The notes under the pieces: model-generated
What the model saw: the letters and a program-made list of their open reading frames with translations, nothing else
Databases searched by the model: none
What the model was told of the DNA's origin: nothing
Assembly: GCF_010731875.1 (NCBI RefSeq)
Contig: NZ_AP022595.1
Span: forward strand, 3,348,001-3,412,000
Reading direction: 5' to 3'
DNA: 64,000 bases
Source of the DNA: Mycolicibacterium sarraceniae
GTDB taxonomy: Bacteria; Actinomycetota; Actinomycetes; Mycobacteriales; Mycobacteriaceae
Shown here: positions 35,460-43,299 of the stretch, one piece after another
Numbering within the stretch: position 1 is the first letter of the stretch
How the letters are laid out: each line of letters begins with the position of its first letter
Program-made: the position numbers and the translations under genes

Positions 35460-35721
35460 TAGCGGCTAGGAGTAGGGCAGCGAGGGGGAGTGTGTAGGTG
35501 CGTGGCCTCGCGGGTGTCCTTGTGGGAGTGGGGTTGCGGGCGAGGCACCGCCCGGATGGGGCAGACGCTAGCGCGGGATTGTGCTGTGCGGCAAGGGATT
35601 ACGCTGCCGGCCCCAGGGGGGTATGCCCCTGCCCCCGCGCGCTTGATCGCTCGGTTAAGCGTGCGCCCGATACGACGAGCCAGAAGTTCATTTTTTCAGA
35701 GTCAGTAAGTTAGGAGATTTC

Positions 35722-36003
35722 ATGCGCTCACCTGCGGGTTTGCGCGTTGACGGTAAGCGCCTATGGCGTACCGTTACCGCCGAGTTCGACCTTGAATCCG
35801 AGCCCCACAAGATTCAGATTCTCACCCAAGCGTGCCGCGTCGCGGACGTGATCGCAGAGCTGGATGAGGCCGCAGCGGATGCACCGTTGACGGTCAGCGG
35901 GTCTATGGGACAACAGGTTATCTCGCCGTTCATCGCGGAGGCCAGAGCCCAACGTTCGCTGATGGCTCAGCTTCTCGCTCGTCTCAACTTCGAGGAAGGC
36001 TGA
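35722..36003 (+). CDS. Phage terminase small subunit-like protein
   Basis: 93 aa. Pattern GKRLWRTVTAEFDLESEPHK, then a helical ILTQACRVADVIAELDEAAA, then GSMGQQVISPFIAEARAQRS and LLARLNFEEG. The G-S-x-G-Q-x-x-x-P-x-x-x-E-x-R block is typical of P27-like terminase small subunits in mycobacterial prophages. Such proteins mark DNA for packaging. A good ribosome-binding site (TTAGGAGATTTC) precedes ATG 35722. No large terminase, portal or capsid gene accompanies it, which suits either a relic or a satellite that redirects a helper phage's packaging. Confidence 0.65.
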   Translation: MRSPAGLRVDGKRLWRTVTAEFDLESEPHKIQILTQACRVADVIAELDEAAADAPLTVSGSMGQQVISPFIAEARAQRSLMAQLLARLNFEEG

Positions 36004-36005
36004 CC

Positions 36006-36170
36006 ATGTCGGGAACTATGGCGAAGACGCGCCGTAAGTCGCGGGCAGTGTGTCGGTTGACCGAAGATCAGCGGCAAGTACGCCGGCTCGACTACTACGC
36101 GAAGTTGCGGCACTGGCTCGAATTACCGTGGGACACCGACCACCCCGAGATCCCGAAAGGGCTGATCTAA
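36006..36170 (+). CDS. Small basic element protein, 54 aa
   Basis: ATG 36006 starts two bases after the terminase-like gene, so it is probably co-translated. A basic N-terminus (MAKTRRKSRAVCRLTEDQRQ) is followed by an aromatic helix (RLDYYAKLRHWLELPWDTD). No family recognised. Its Lys/Arg-rich start and position beside the terminase-like gene suggest a nucleic-acid-binding helper, but nothing more can be said. Confidence 0.5.
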   Translation: MSGTMAKTRRKSRAVCRLTEDQRQVRRLDYYAKLRHWLELPWDTDHPEIPKGLI

Positions 36171-36278
36171 AGCCACCGAATCACTACGGTCGTCGGTGAT
36201 GTCCTTTGTTGGACCCCTACGCATGAGTCAGAGTTCGCGCGGCAAGAGGCTGAAGACTGGCGTGCTGATCCGCCAGCC

Positions 36279-36497
36279 ATGAACTTTCCAGCGAGCAGCC
36301 CGTTCCGCCGGTTTGTGAACCATCAGTGGTTCGTGGCGATTGTGGGCGGCCTTCTGGTGACGCTGGTGACGTTGGCGCTAGGCGCGGGATGCACCTACCT
36401 AAAGACCAGGGTTGACAACCCCGCTCCGCAGGAGACAATCACGTCGACTACCGGTGTGCCGCAGCCCCAAGCTCCGCCGCACTCGCCTCAGAAGTAG
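36279..36497 (+). CDS. Small single-span membrane protein of the element
   Basis: 72 aa: a short N-terminus, one hydrophobic helix (WFVAIVGGLLVTLVTLALGA, about residues 17-36) followed by GC, then a Pro/Thr/Gln-rich tail (TTGVPQPQAPPHSPQK). The cysteine after the helix could be a lipobox, though the context A-L-G-A-G-C is only approximate. It is the last gene before the right att site. A superinfection-exclusion or holin-like role is possible but unsupported. Confidence 0.5.
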   Translation: MNFPASSPFRRFVNHQWFVAIVGGLLVTLVTLALGAGCTYLKTRVDNPAPQETITSTTGVPQPQAPPHSPQK

Positions 36498-36529
36498 ACG
36501 GCAGAAACCAGCTTGATGCTGGTCATTTG

Positions 36530-37411
36530 CTAGTACACATCGTATGTACGGTGTTGACGGAAGTAGAGATGCTGGACGATCGTTGCGCCGACCAGGATGA
36601 GGAACAACACCAGCGCCATCACCGCGGCCCGCCCGAGTGCCGCGGCACCGAACGCCTCGGCGTAGATGCGGTGCGCCACCAGATCGGTGTGCCCGGCCGG
36701 TCCGCCCCCGGTGAGTGCGTACACAGTGTCGAAGACCTGGGCAGCGCTGACGATGCCGGTGACAGACACGAAGAACAGCGTCGGGCGCAGCATCGGCAGG
36801 GTGATGTGCCAGAACCGCTGCCAGCTGGTCGCGCCGTCTAGCCGCGCGGCGGCGTGGATCTGCGGCGGGATCGCCAGGATGCCGGCCACGAAGAACAGCG
36901 TCACGTAACCGACGTTGGTCCACACCGTCACCGCCGAGACCACCGGCAGCGCCAACCCCGGATCGGTGAGCCATTCGATGCGGCGGTCCAGCAGGGTGCT
37001 CACCGCGCCGTCGGTGGGGGCCAGGATCCAATGCCACAGCACCGCGACCGCCAGCGGCGAGCACACCCACGGCACCACGTACAGGGTGCGAAACACGCCA
37101 CTTCCGGGCAGCTCCTGGGACAGCAGGGCCGCGGCGGCCAACCCGAGGACGATCTGGAAGGGGACGACGATCGCGATGAACGCCAGCGTCACCAACAACG
37201 AGTTGCCGAAACTGGCGTCGGTGAGCACCGAACGCCAATTGTCCAGCCCCACATAGCGGATCGGGCCCAGCAGATCCCAGCGGTGCAGACTCAACCACAT
37301 CACCACGAACATGGGTAGCAGCAGAAAGCACACCACCCCGAACAGGCTCGGCGCCAGCAACGCGTACCCCAGCAGGGTGGAGCGCACACGCCGAGTCGTC
37401 ACCTTGGCCAT
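36530..37411 (-). CDS. uspA: UspA, sugar ABC importer permease (MalF type), 3' end replaced
   Basis: 293 aa with six helices (LLGYALLAPSLFGVVCFLLL, SLLVTLAFIAIVVPFQIVLG and others) and the EAA loop IHAAARLDGATSWQRFWHIT (about residues 195-214). ATG 37411 starts the permease-like sequence, 39 bases from divergent tldD. At its 3' end the native codons stop at the att core; the final residues YFRQHRTYDVY come from the element. Joining the att sites restores an ending HLYFRRRISYDLT with its stop overlapping uspB. It is likely still a functional permease subunit, but separated from uspB/uspC. Confidence 0.9.
   Translation of the reverse strand: MAKVTTRRVRSTLLGYALLAPSLFGVVCFLLLPMFVVMWLSLHRWDLLGPIRYVGLDNWRSVLTDASFGNSLLVTLAFIAIVVPFQIVLGLAAAALLSQELPGSGVFRTLYVVPWVCSPLAVAVLWHWILAPTDGAVSTLLDRRIEWLTDPGLALPVVSAVTVWTNVGYVTLFFVAGILAIPPQIHAAARLDGATSWQRFWHITLPMLRPTLFFVSVTGIVSAAQVFDTVYALTGGGPAGHTDLVAHRIYAEAFGAAALGRAAVMALVLFLILVGATIVQHLYFRQHRTYDVY
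36558..36573 (+). other. Attachment site, right (uspA side)
   Basis: CGGAAGTAGAGATGCT, within the present uspA coding region. Codons upstream (toward the uspA start) are native; the last eleven codons after HL are element-derived. It differs from the left copy at one base (T for C at position 7). Confidence 0.85.
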
Positions 37412-37450
37412 TAAAGCGGGTCCACCGACGTGGCAGTTACGGTGTAGCAC

Positions 37451-38965
37451 GTGAGTCCACGTGATGTTGACGCCGACTTCTTGGCCCTGCCACGCCACGC
37501 GCTGGCCGACGCGGCCCTGTCGGCGGCCCGTGCGGCCGGCGCCAGCTACGCCGACCTGCGCATCCACGCCATCACCACCGAGGTGGTCCAGCTGCGCGAC
37601 GGGGAGCTGCAGAGCGCGGTCACCGACCGTGAGATCGGGCTCGCGGTGCGGGTGATCGTCGACGGAACCTGGGGGTTCGCCTCCCATGCCGAGCTTGTGC
37701 CGGAGGTTGCCGCCGACACCGCACGGCGGGCCGTCGCGGTGGCCACGTCGCTGGCCGCGCTGAACGCCGAACGTATCGAGCTGGCGCCCGAGCCGGTCTA
37801 CGCCGACGTGACGTGGGTGTCGAACTACGTCATCGACCCGTTCACGGTGTCGACCGCCGACAAGATTGCGGTGCTGGGCGAGTACTCGGGCCGGCTGCTG
37901 GCTTCAGACGGGGTCGACCACGTCTCGGCGATGGTCAACGCCGTGAAGGAGCAGGTGTTCTACGCCGACACCTTCGGCTCGTCCATCACCCAGCAGCGGG
38001 TGCGGCTTATGCCGGCATTGGATGCGATCACCGTCGACGCCGCCGCGGGCAGCTTCGAGTCGATGCGGACGCTGGCTCCGCCGATGGCACGCGGCTGGGA
38101 AGCGCTCGTCGCCGACGATGTGTGGGACTGGCGTACCGAGCTGGCTGAGCTGCCGATTCTGCTGGCCGACAAGACCAAGGCGCCCACCGTGGTTGCCGGG
38201 GCGACCGACCTGGTGATCGACCCGACCAACCTGTGGCTGACGATTCACGAATCCATCGGGCATGCCACCGAATACGACCGTGCGATCGGCTACGAGGCTG
38301 CCTACGCGGGCACGTCGTTCGCTACCCCGGACAAGCTCAACACGATGCGCTACGGCTCACCGGTGATGAACGTGACCGCCGATCGGACGGTCGAATACGG
38401 CTTGGCGACAATCGGATACGACGACGAAGGGGTTGCCGCGCAGAGCTGGGATCTGGTGCGCGACGGGATCTTCGTCGGCTATCAGCTGGACCGGGTGTTC
38501 GCGCCGCGGCTGGGTCAGGCCCGCTCCAACGGCTGCTCGTATGCCGACTCCGCACACCATGTGCCGATCCAGCGGATGGCCAATGTGTCGCTGCAGCCGG
38601 GAATCGATGACCTGAGCACCGACGACCTGATCAGCGGAGTAGAAGACGGCATTTATATCGTCGGCGATAAGTCTTGGTCAATCGACATGCAGCGCTACAA
38701 CTTCCAGTTCACCGGGCAGCGGTTCTATCGGATCAAGTACGGGCGACTGGAGGGTCAGGTGCGCGACGTGGCCTACCAGGCCACCACCACCGACTTCTGG
38801 AATTCGATGGAAGCCGTTGGCGGGCCGTCTACCTGGCGCCTCGGCGGGGCGTTCAACTGCGGTAAGGCCCAGCCCGGTCAGGTCGCCGCGGTCAGCCACG
38901 GCTGCCCGTCGGCGCTGTTCCGCGGTGTCAACGTGCTGAATACCCGGGAGGAGTCCGGTCGATGA
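37451..38965 (+). CDS. tldD: TldD-family metalloprotease subunit
   Basis: 504 aa. Family blocks: YADLRIHAITTEVVQLRDGE near the N-terminus, the zinc-binding H-E-x3-H motif seen as IHESIGHATEYDRAIGYEA (about residues 261-279), and a C-terminal GCPSALFRGVNVLNTRE. TldD/TldE form a heterodimeric protease that degrades unfolded or modified peptides. GTG 37451, with uspA divergent 39 bases away. The downstream tldE starts within its stop (ATGA). Corresponds to Rv2315c. Confidence 0.92.
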   Translation: MSPRDVDADFLALPRHALADAALSAARAAGASYADLRIHAITTEVVQLRDGELQSAVTDREIGLAVRVIVDGTWGFASHAELVPEVAADTARRAVAVATSLAALNAERIELAPEPVYADVTWVSNYVIDPFTVSTADKIAVLGEYSGRLLASDGVDHVSAMVNAVKEQVFYADTFGSSITQQRVRLMPALDAITVDAAAGSFESMRTLAPPMARGWEALVADDVWDWRTELAELPILLADKTKAPTVVAGATDLVIDPTNLWLTIHESIGHATEYDRAIGYEAAYAGTSFATPDKLNTMRYGSPVMNVTADRTVEYGLATIGYDDEGVAAQSWDLVRDGIFVGYQLDRVFAPRLGQARSNGCSYADSAHHVPIQRMANVSLQPGIDDLSTDDLISGVEDGIYIVGDKSWSIDMQRYNFQFTGQRFYRIKYGRLEGQVRDVAYQATTTDFWNSMEAVGGPSTWRLGGAFNCGKAQPGQVAAVSHGCPSALFRGVNVLNTREESGR

Positions 38966-40323
38966 TCCCCGCACAGCAAGTCGTCGAACTGGTATTGCAG
39001 GCCGCTACCGTCGACGAGACCATCGTCATCGTCACCGATCGCGCCGAGGCGTCCCTGAGGTGGGCCGGCAACTCGATGACCACCAACGGCGTCTCGACCA
39101 CCCGGTCCACCACCGTTATTTCCATTGTGCGCGAAGAGGATTCGTCGCACACCGGGGCGATCCGCACCAGCGACGTCAACCCGGCCGCGATCGGTGCGCT
39201 GGTAGCCGCCGCCGAGGAAGCCGCACATGCCGCTCCCGAGGCCCGCGACAGCGCCCCGCTGTTGACGGGCAACGGAACTCCCGACGACTGGAATGCGCCG
39301 GTGCCCGAGACCGGGGCCGCGGTGTTCGCCGATGTCGTAGCATCGTTGTCGCGCGGCTTCGGCGGCGCCGACCGGCTCTACGGGTACGCCCATCACGTTG
39401 TCGAGACGACGTTTCTGGCTACCTCGACCGGGATCCGTCGGCGCTTCACCCAGCCGACCGGAACGGTGGAGGTCACCGCCAAACGCGGCGGGGCCAGCGC
39501 CTGGGCCGGGGTGAGCGCACCGTGGTTCACCGATGTGCAGACTGATGCGCTGCTCGACGATCTCGCGCTGCGGCTGGGTTGGGCCGACCGGACTATCGAG
39601 CTGCCCGCGGGTCGCTATGAGACGCTGATGCCGCCATCGACGGTGGCCGACATGATGATCTACCTGGGCTGGTCGATGGACGGTCGCGGTGCCGAAGAGG
39701 GCCGCACCGCGTTATCGGCGCCCGGCGGCGGAACCCGGGTGGGAGAGAAGCTCACCGCGCTACCGCTGACGATGTACTCCGACCCCTTCGCGGCGGGCCT
39801 TCAGTGTGCGCCGTTCGTCGCGGCTGTCAGTGGCTCGGAGACGGTCTCGATCTTCGACAACGGGATGGACATCGGGCGGGTGGACTGGATCCGCGACGGT
39901 GTCATCAACGCGCTGGCGTATCCACGGGCGGCGGCCACCGAGTTCGGGACCTCGCCGGCGGTTCCGGCTGACAACCTGCTGATGACCGGCGGTAGCGCCG
40001 AGCTGGCGGACATGGTGGCAGCCACCGAACGAGGCCTGCTGCTGACCACACTCTGGTACATCCGCACCGTCGATCCGACGACGCTGCTGCTGACCGGGCT
40101 GACTCGCGACGGTGTCTACCTGATCGAGGACGGCGAAGTCACCGCGGCGGTCAACAACTTCCGGTTCAACGAGAGCCCGCTGGATCTGTTGCGGCGGGCC
40201 ACCGAGGCAGGTGTGGCCGAGCCGACGCTGCCCCGTGAATGGGGTGACTGGGCGACCCGGGCGGTGATGCCGACGCTGCGAATCCCAGACTTCCACATGT
40301 CGTCGGTCAGCCAAGCGCAATAA
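38962..40323 (+). CDS. tldE: TldE/PmbA-family metalloprotease partner
   Basis: 453 aa. TldE partners lack the zinc motif but share the fold: seen here RAEASLRWAGNSMTTNGVST, ATSTGIRRRFTQPTGTVEVT, DLLRRATEAGV and a C-terminal MPTLRIPDFHMSS. ATG 38962 overlaps the tldD stop by 4 bases, giving balanced expression of the two subunits. The gene ends eight bases before the AhpD-like gene, possibly one transcript. Corresponds to Rv2314c. Confidence 0.92.
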   Translation: MIPAQQVVELVLQAATVDETIVIVTDRAEASLRWAGNSMTTNGVSTTRSTTVISIVREEDSSHTGAIRTSDVNPAAIGALVAAAEEAAHAAPEARDSAPLLTGNGTPDDWNAPVPETGAAVFADVVASLSRGFGGADRLYGYAHHVVETTFLATSTGIRRRFTQPTGTVEVTAKRGGASAWAGVSAPWFTDVQTDALLDDLALRLGWADRTIELPAGRYETLMPPSTVADMMIYLGWSMDGRGAEEGRTALSAPGGGTRVGEKLTALPLTMYSDPFAAGLQCAPFVAAVSGSETVSIFDNGMDIGRVDWIRDGVINALAYPRAAATEFGTSPAVPADNLLMTGGSAELADMVAATERGLLLTTLWYIRTVDPTTLLLTGLTRDGVYLIEDGEVTAAVNNFRFNESPLDLLRRATEAGVAEPTLPREWGDWATRAVMPTLRIPDFHMSSVSQAQ

Positions 40324-40330
40324 TCCAAAG

Positions 40331-41179
40331 ATGGCTGACGATCTTGATGCAGTACTGACCAAGCTGGTGGTGCAGTCACCGGCCGATCAGCAGCGGTTGG
40401 TGGGACTGATACGCGCAAGGTGTGGCAACACGCTGTCGCTGACGCCGCTGCCCGCGCAGACGCCGGTGAGCGCGCTGGAGACCGACGCCGAAGAGGCGGT
40501 CGCCGCGTTCGCCGAACAGTTCAGTGTCGATGTGTCGGCGATCTCCGATCGCGACCGGGAATCGCTGACCGGCGCAGTGGGCGCCAGCGCGTTCGGCGCC
40601 GTCGCGCAGATGTTCTTCGCCGACTTCCTGCCGCGCGTGCGCAACGGACTGGAAGTGCTCGGCCTGCCGGTCGGCTGGGTCCCCGAGGAGCCGGTGTGGG
40701 ATCCAGGTGTCGACGCCGCCGATGTGCTGTTCAACCAGTTGCTGCCGGGGGTGGCGAAGCTCAAGTCGGTGGACTCGGTGACCACCGAGGTGGTGCGGCT
40801 GCGCGGGGCGGTCGCGCACAACTGCCGGCTGTGCAAGTCGCTGCGGGAGGGCAATGCCCTGGACGCCGGTGGTAGCGAGTCGATGTACGACGACATCGAG
40901 CACTTCGAGTCTTCCGAGCTGCTGACCGAGGCGCACAAGGCGGCGCTGCGGTACGCCGATGCGTTGATCTGGTCGCCGGCGCGGATCAGCCCGGCGGTGG
41001 CTGCTGGTGTGCGGGAACACTTTTCGCGCGAGCAGGCCCGCGAGCTGACCCTGGATGTGATGCGCAACGCGAGCAACAAGATCGCGGTGTCCTTGAAGGC
41101 CGATCAGGCGCGGGTGGCGGAGGGCACCGACCGCTACGTCATCGACGCCGACGGTCAGACGGCGTTCGCCGAGCTTTAG
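40331..41179 (+). CDS. AhpD/carboxymuconolactone-decarboxylase-fold protein
   Basis: 282 aa. The CMD/AhpD region is C-terminal (about 140-240) with the redox pair C-x2-C in AHNCRLCKSLREGNALD and a helix EAHKAALRYADALIWSP. The N-terminal 130 residues are a family-specific helical extension. CMD proteins act as peroxidase-related reductases or decarboxylases; which applies is unclear. Probably in one transcript with tldD-tldE. A histidine-phosphatase remnant butts against its stop from the other strand. Confidence 0.75.
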   Translation: MADDLDAVLTKLVVQSPADQQRLVGLIRARCGNTLSLTPLPAQTPVSALETDAEEAVAAFAEQFSVDVSAISDRDRESLTGAVGASAFGAVAQMFFADFLPRVRNGLEVLGLPVGWVPEEPVWDPGVDAADVLFNQLLPGVAKLKSVDSVTTEVVRLRGAVAHNCRLCKSLREGNALDAGGSESMYDDIEHFESSELLTEAHKAALRYADALIWSPARISPAVAAGVREHFSREQARELTLDVMRNASNKIAVSLKADQARVAEGTDRYVIDADGQTAFAEL

Positions 41180-41415
41180 CCCGGCTTCTGCCGGCACCCC
41201 GGCCGCGTCGGCGATCGACTGCGCGGTGGCGACTGCCCGCTGCAGTGGACTGCTGATCACGGTCGCACGTTGCCTGTTGGCCGGTGCTTCCGCCAGCTTC
41301 TGGGCTTCGGCGATGCCGACCTCGTCGAGCGGCGGTTCGCTCAACCCGCGCATCCGGTCCTCGGCGTTGAAGCCGTGCGGCCGTGCCGGGCCAGATACGC
41401 CGTGGTGACCGGCAT
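41178..41415 (-). pseudogene. Histidine phosphatase (phosphoglycerate-mutase family) fragment
   Basis: ATG 41415, with AAAGGAG upstream, opens MPVTTAYLARHGRTA with the catalytic R-H-G. A one-base shift then moves the family sequence to another frame: FNAEDRMRGLSEPPLDEVGI then AEAQKLAEAPANRQRATVIS and SPLQRAVATAQSIADAAGVP. It ends in the AhpD-like gene's tail, so the C-terminal half, including the second catalytic His, is gone. It starts 12 bases after the aldolase pseudogene's stop: a dead two-gene operon. Confidence 0.82.
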
Positions 41416-41427
41416 CCCGTCGCTCCT

Positions 41428-41840
41428 TTAGATGGTGCGATCCTGGGCTTGCGCGAATGTGTGCAGGGCGGCGTCGACGTCGTCGTCGGTGGTTGCCCGT
41501 GAACAAACGAACCTTACCGCCGGCTTGTGCGGGTCGGGTGAGTGGACGGCGAAGCGCTCTCTGACGTAACGGTGTTTGCTGGCCAGATGGCCGCTCTGCT
41601 TCTGGGCGAACTCCATACCGGTGAAGTGCTCGGGACGGCGCACCAGGATCGCGCCACCGATGGCTTAGGCTGGCGGGACATCAAGGGCGGCAATCGCATT
41701 GGCGAATCGGGAGCCGTCGACGTGAACGTCGCTACGGCGGGTGATGCGATGGTCCAGCAAGGCGGGGTCGACGATGCCGTCGTCGCTGGCGAGTGCGTAC
41801 AGGCTGGCGCCGGAGACGCGTGTTGGGCCGCCGGCCTCGT
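41428..41840 (-). pseudogene. ltaE: Low-specificity threonine aldolase pseudogene
   Basis: Minus strand. Fragments in order: YALASDDGIVDPALLDHRIT, RRSDVH fused directly to VDGSRFANAIAALDVPPA (loss of a segment of about 40 residues), a stop, and then in another frame AIGGAILVRRPEHFTGMEFA, KQSGHLASKHRYVRERFAVH, HKPAVRFVCSRATTDDDVDA. The PLP-lysine region (usually GGTKNG) is missing between the last two blocks. Clearly dead. It shares strand and spacing with the phosphatase fragment behind it. Confidence 0.82.
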
Positions 41841-41898
41841 CGAGCAGGGAATGAGGGAAACGGTTGCTGCCCGTCGCGCGTACCAGGAGACTGGGGGC

Positions 41899-42219
41899 AT
41901 GTCGCAGGCCGAACCTCACAAGACGGACACCACGGCGGGGCTTGCACCCCTGTCCGTCGAACTCGAGAAGATCGCCAAGCAGCTCGGAGTGAAGTCAGTG
42001 TTGGTGATGCGCTCGGAACCGGATTCGATGGTGGTCGCTGCCACTGCGGGCGAAGCCACGCAGCACTACAGCGTCGGCGCGGCGGGCAGGGTCGTCGGGA
42101 CGGTATGCGTACTCGATGACGCCGCGCGGGAGTACACCGACGCAGAACGCGCGCAGTTGTCAGCGTTCGCGGGCGAAGTAGAGCAGATCATCGACGGCGA
42201 CGGCAGCGCACTGGGCTAA
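41899..42219 (+). CDS. Short GAF-domain-like protein
   Basis: 106 aa from ATG 41899 (CAGGAGAC upstream). The central part reads like a stripped GAF domain: LEKIAKQLGVKSVLVMRSEP, GEATQHYSVGAAGRVVGTVC, VLDDAAREYTDAERAQLSAF. A full GAF domain has about 150 residues, so the middle (ligand pocket) seems shortened; this could be a deletion derivative that kept its frame. It lies between pseudogene debris and a tRNA. Function uncertain. Confidence 0.5.
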   Translation: MSQAEPHKTDTTAGLAPLSVELEKIAKQLGVKSVLVMRSEPDSMVVAATAGEATQHYSVGAAGRVVGTVCVLDDAAREYTDAERAQLSAFAGEVEQIIDGDGSALG

Positions 42220-42272
42220 CCCGAGCCTGGTAGCTCCACATGCTGTCGGCATGCGACCATAGTTGCCGCACT

Positions 42273-42346
42273 GGGGCGGTAGCTCAGTTGGTTAGAGCCG
42301 GGGACTCATAATCCCTTGGTCGCGGGTTCGAGCCCCGCCCGCCCTA
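42273..42346 (+). tRNA. tRNA with CAT anticodon (elongator Met, or Ile2)
   Basis: 74 nt without encoded CCA. Acceptor 42273-42279 pairs with 42339-42345 (one G-U at the end), TAGCTC start of the D arm, anticodon loop CTCATAA between GGGGA and TCCCT, T arm GCGGG-TTCGAGC-CCCGC, discriminator A. The CAT anticodon fits elongator Met; tRNA-Ile2 (lysidine-modified) cannot be excluded by eye. It lacks the initiator's three G-C pairs in the anticodon stem. Confidence 0.92.
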
Positions 42347-42592
42347 CTTCAGGGGTCGTATGACCTCGGGTGCTGCTTACCCTTTTGCCTTCGATGGTTT
42401 GTCGATCTCGCAGGTGGCATCAAAGGACCGGGTGTCGCGTCAGCTACCCAAATTGCCCAGTTCGAGGATGACTTGGGTTGTCCTAGAGGCAGGCGATGTC
42501 GCTCGCCATGTTGTGACCGAGCGGCTCTGTGCGTGATTTGCATTGTCTCGCAGAGAAAATCGGCGTGGCGACATTTCTGCCGCCGTCATGAG

Positions 42593-42935
42593 TTCCAATG
42601 GTCTGAGTATCCGCCGCACACAGGAACCACCACCCATCGCCGCAGATCTACTTGACAAGGCCCTCGAGCTGCGCTCGTTGGTGACCTCAGCGGGCACGCT
42701 CGAGCTTTCCCTGCACGAAGTGCCAGTTCCCAAGCCGAGCGAGAACGAGGTCCTCGTACGTATCGAAGCCTCGCCGATCAACCGTCCGATCTGGGGCTGC
42801 TCATCGCCGGCGCCGACATGGCCAAGGCGATGGTGACGGGTACGCCGGAGCGCCCGATCGTGACGGTGCCTATCGCAAATCTGAAAGCCTTGGCCGCCCG
42901 CCTCGATCAGTCGCTCCCGGTCGGCGAGCCAGATC
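42593..42935 (+). pseudogene. Quinone oxidoreductase (zinc-type alcohol dehydrogenase family) fragment
   Basis: Starts KALELRSLVTSAGTLELSLH then EVPVPKPSENEVLVRIEASP, the usual N-terminus of a medium-chain quinone oxidoreductase. At about 42780 the frame shifts and resumes as DLGLLIAGADMAKAMVTGTP then ERPIVTVPIANLKALAARLD and QSLPVG. The expected glycine-rich NEGAG block does not follow; unrelated sequence begins. Only about a third of the enzyme remains. Confidence 0.8.
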
Positions 42936-43299
42936 CTCAATGGGATGGAACAGGCCGCCAGCGCGACGGCATCGGAGTGCTCCACTCTCTAACTCCTATC
43001 GATACTCGTGAACCTTCGTGGTCGCGACCGCGAAGGCGAGACGCTTGACGCGCAGTACAGGCAAACGGCTTCAAAATCCTGCCGCGGCTCGAGCAACGAC
43101 CGGGAGCCAGCGGAACAGAGTGGGGCTTGGGTGTGGTGGCTGTCATTCGGTGAATGGTTGCGACGCATGAACCGGCGCTCTGCGCCGCGCAATACTGACC
43201 CTGCCGACGAATCTGTGAAATAGCGCGGGTGGGCCACCTTACTCGTTTAGGCTGCACCTGGCCCTCCAGCGGGGTGTGGCCAGATGGGAGCGCGCCGTT
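42936..43299. other. Gap without a recognised gene
   Basis: Open frames here are short and show no conserved pattern on either strand. The last 40 bases should contain the lipoprotein promoter; a run reading ACTCGTTTAGGCT could hold a weak -10. The 246 bases between the tRNA and the oxidoreductase fragment are likewise featureless. Confidence 0.5.

Larger units (their letters stand above)
29023..36573 (+). mobile_element. Serine-integrase integrative element between uspB and uspA
   Basis: About 7.5 kb bounded by the core CGGAAG(C/T)AGAGATGCT at both ends (29023-29038 and 36558-36573). It interrupts the last codons of uspA. Content: large serine recombinase at the left end, then several short phage-style ORFs, a CRP-like palindrome, a broken IS3-family element, a 322-aa unknown protein, a likely terminase small subunit and a small membrane protein. 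No capsid, portal, tail, lysis, replication or repressor gene is recognised. The architecture recalls phiRv1 of M. tuberculosis but is smaller; it could be a decayed prophage or a phage satellite. Codon use and GC look more relaxed than in neighbouring genes. Confidence 0.88.

Noticed and set aside
42440..42985. 181-codon minus-strand frame over the oxidoreductase remnant
   Set aside because: No domain pattern; the plus strand has clear family fragments.
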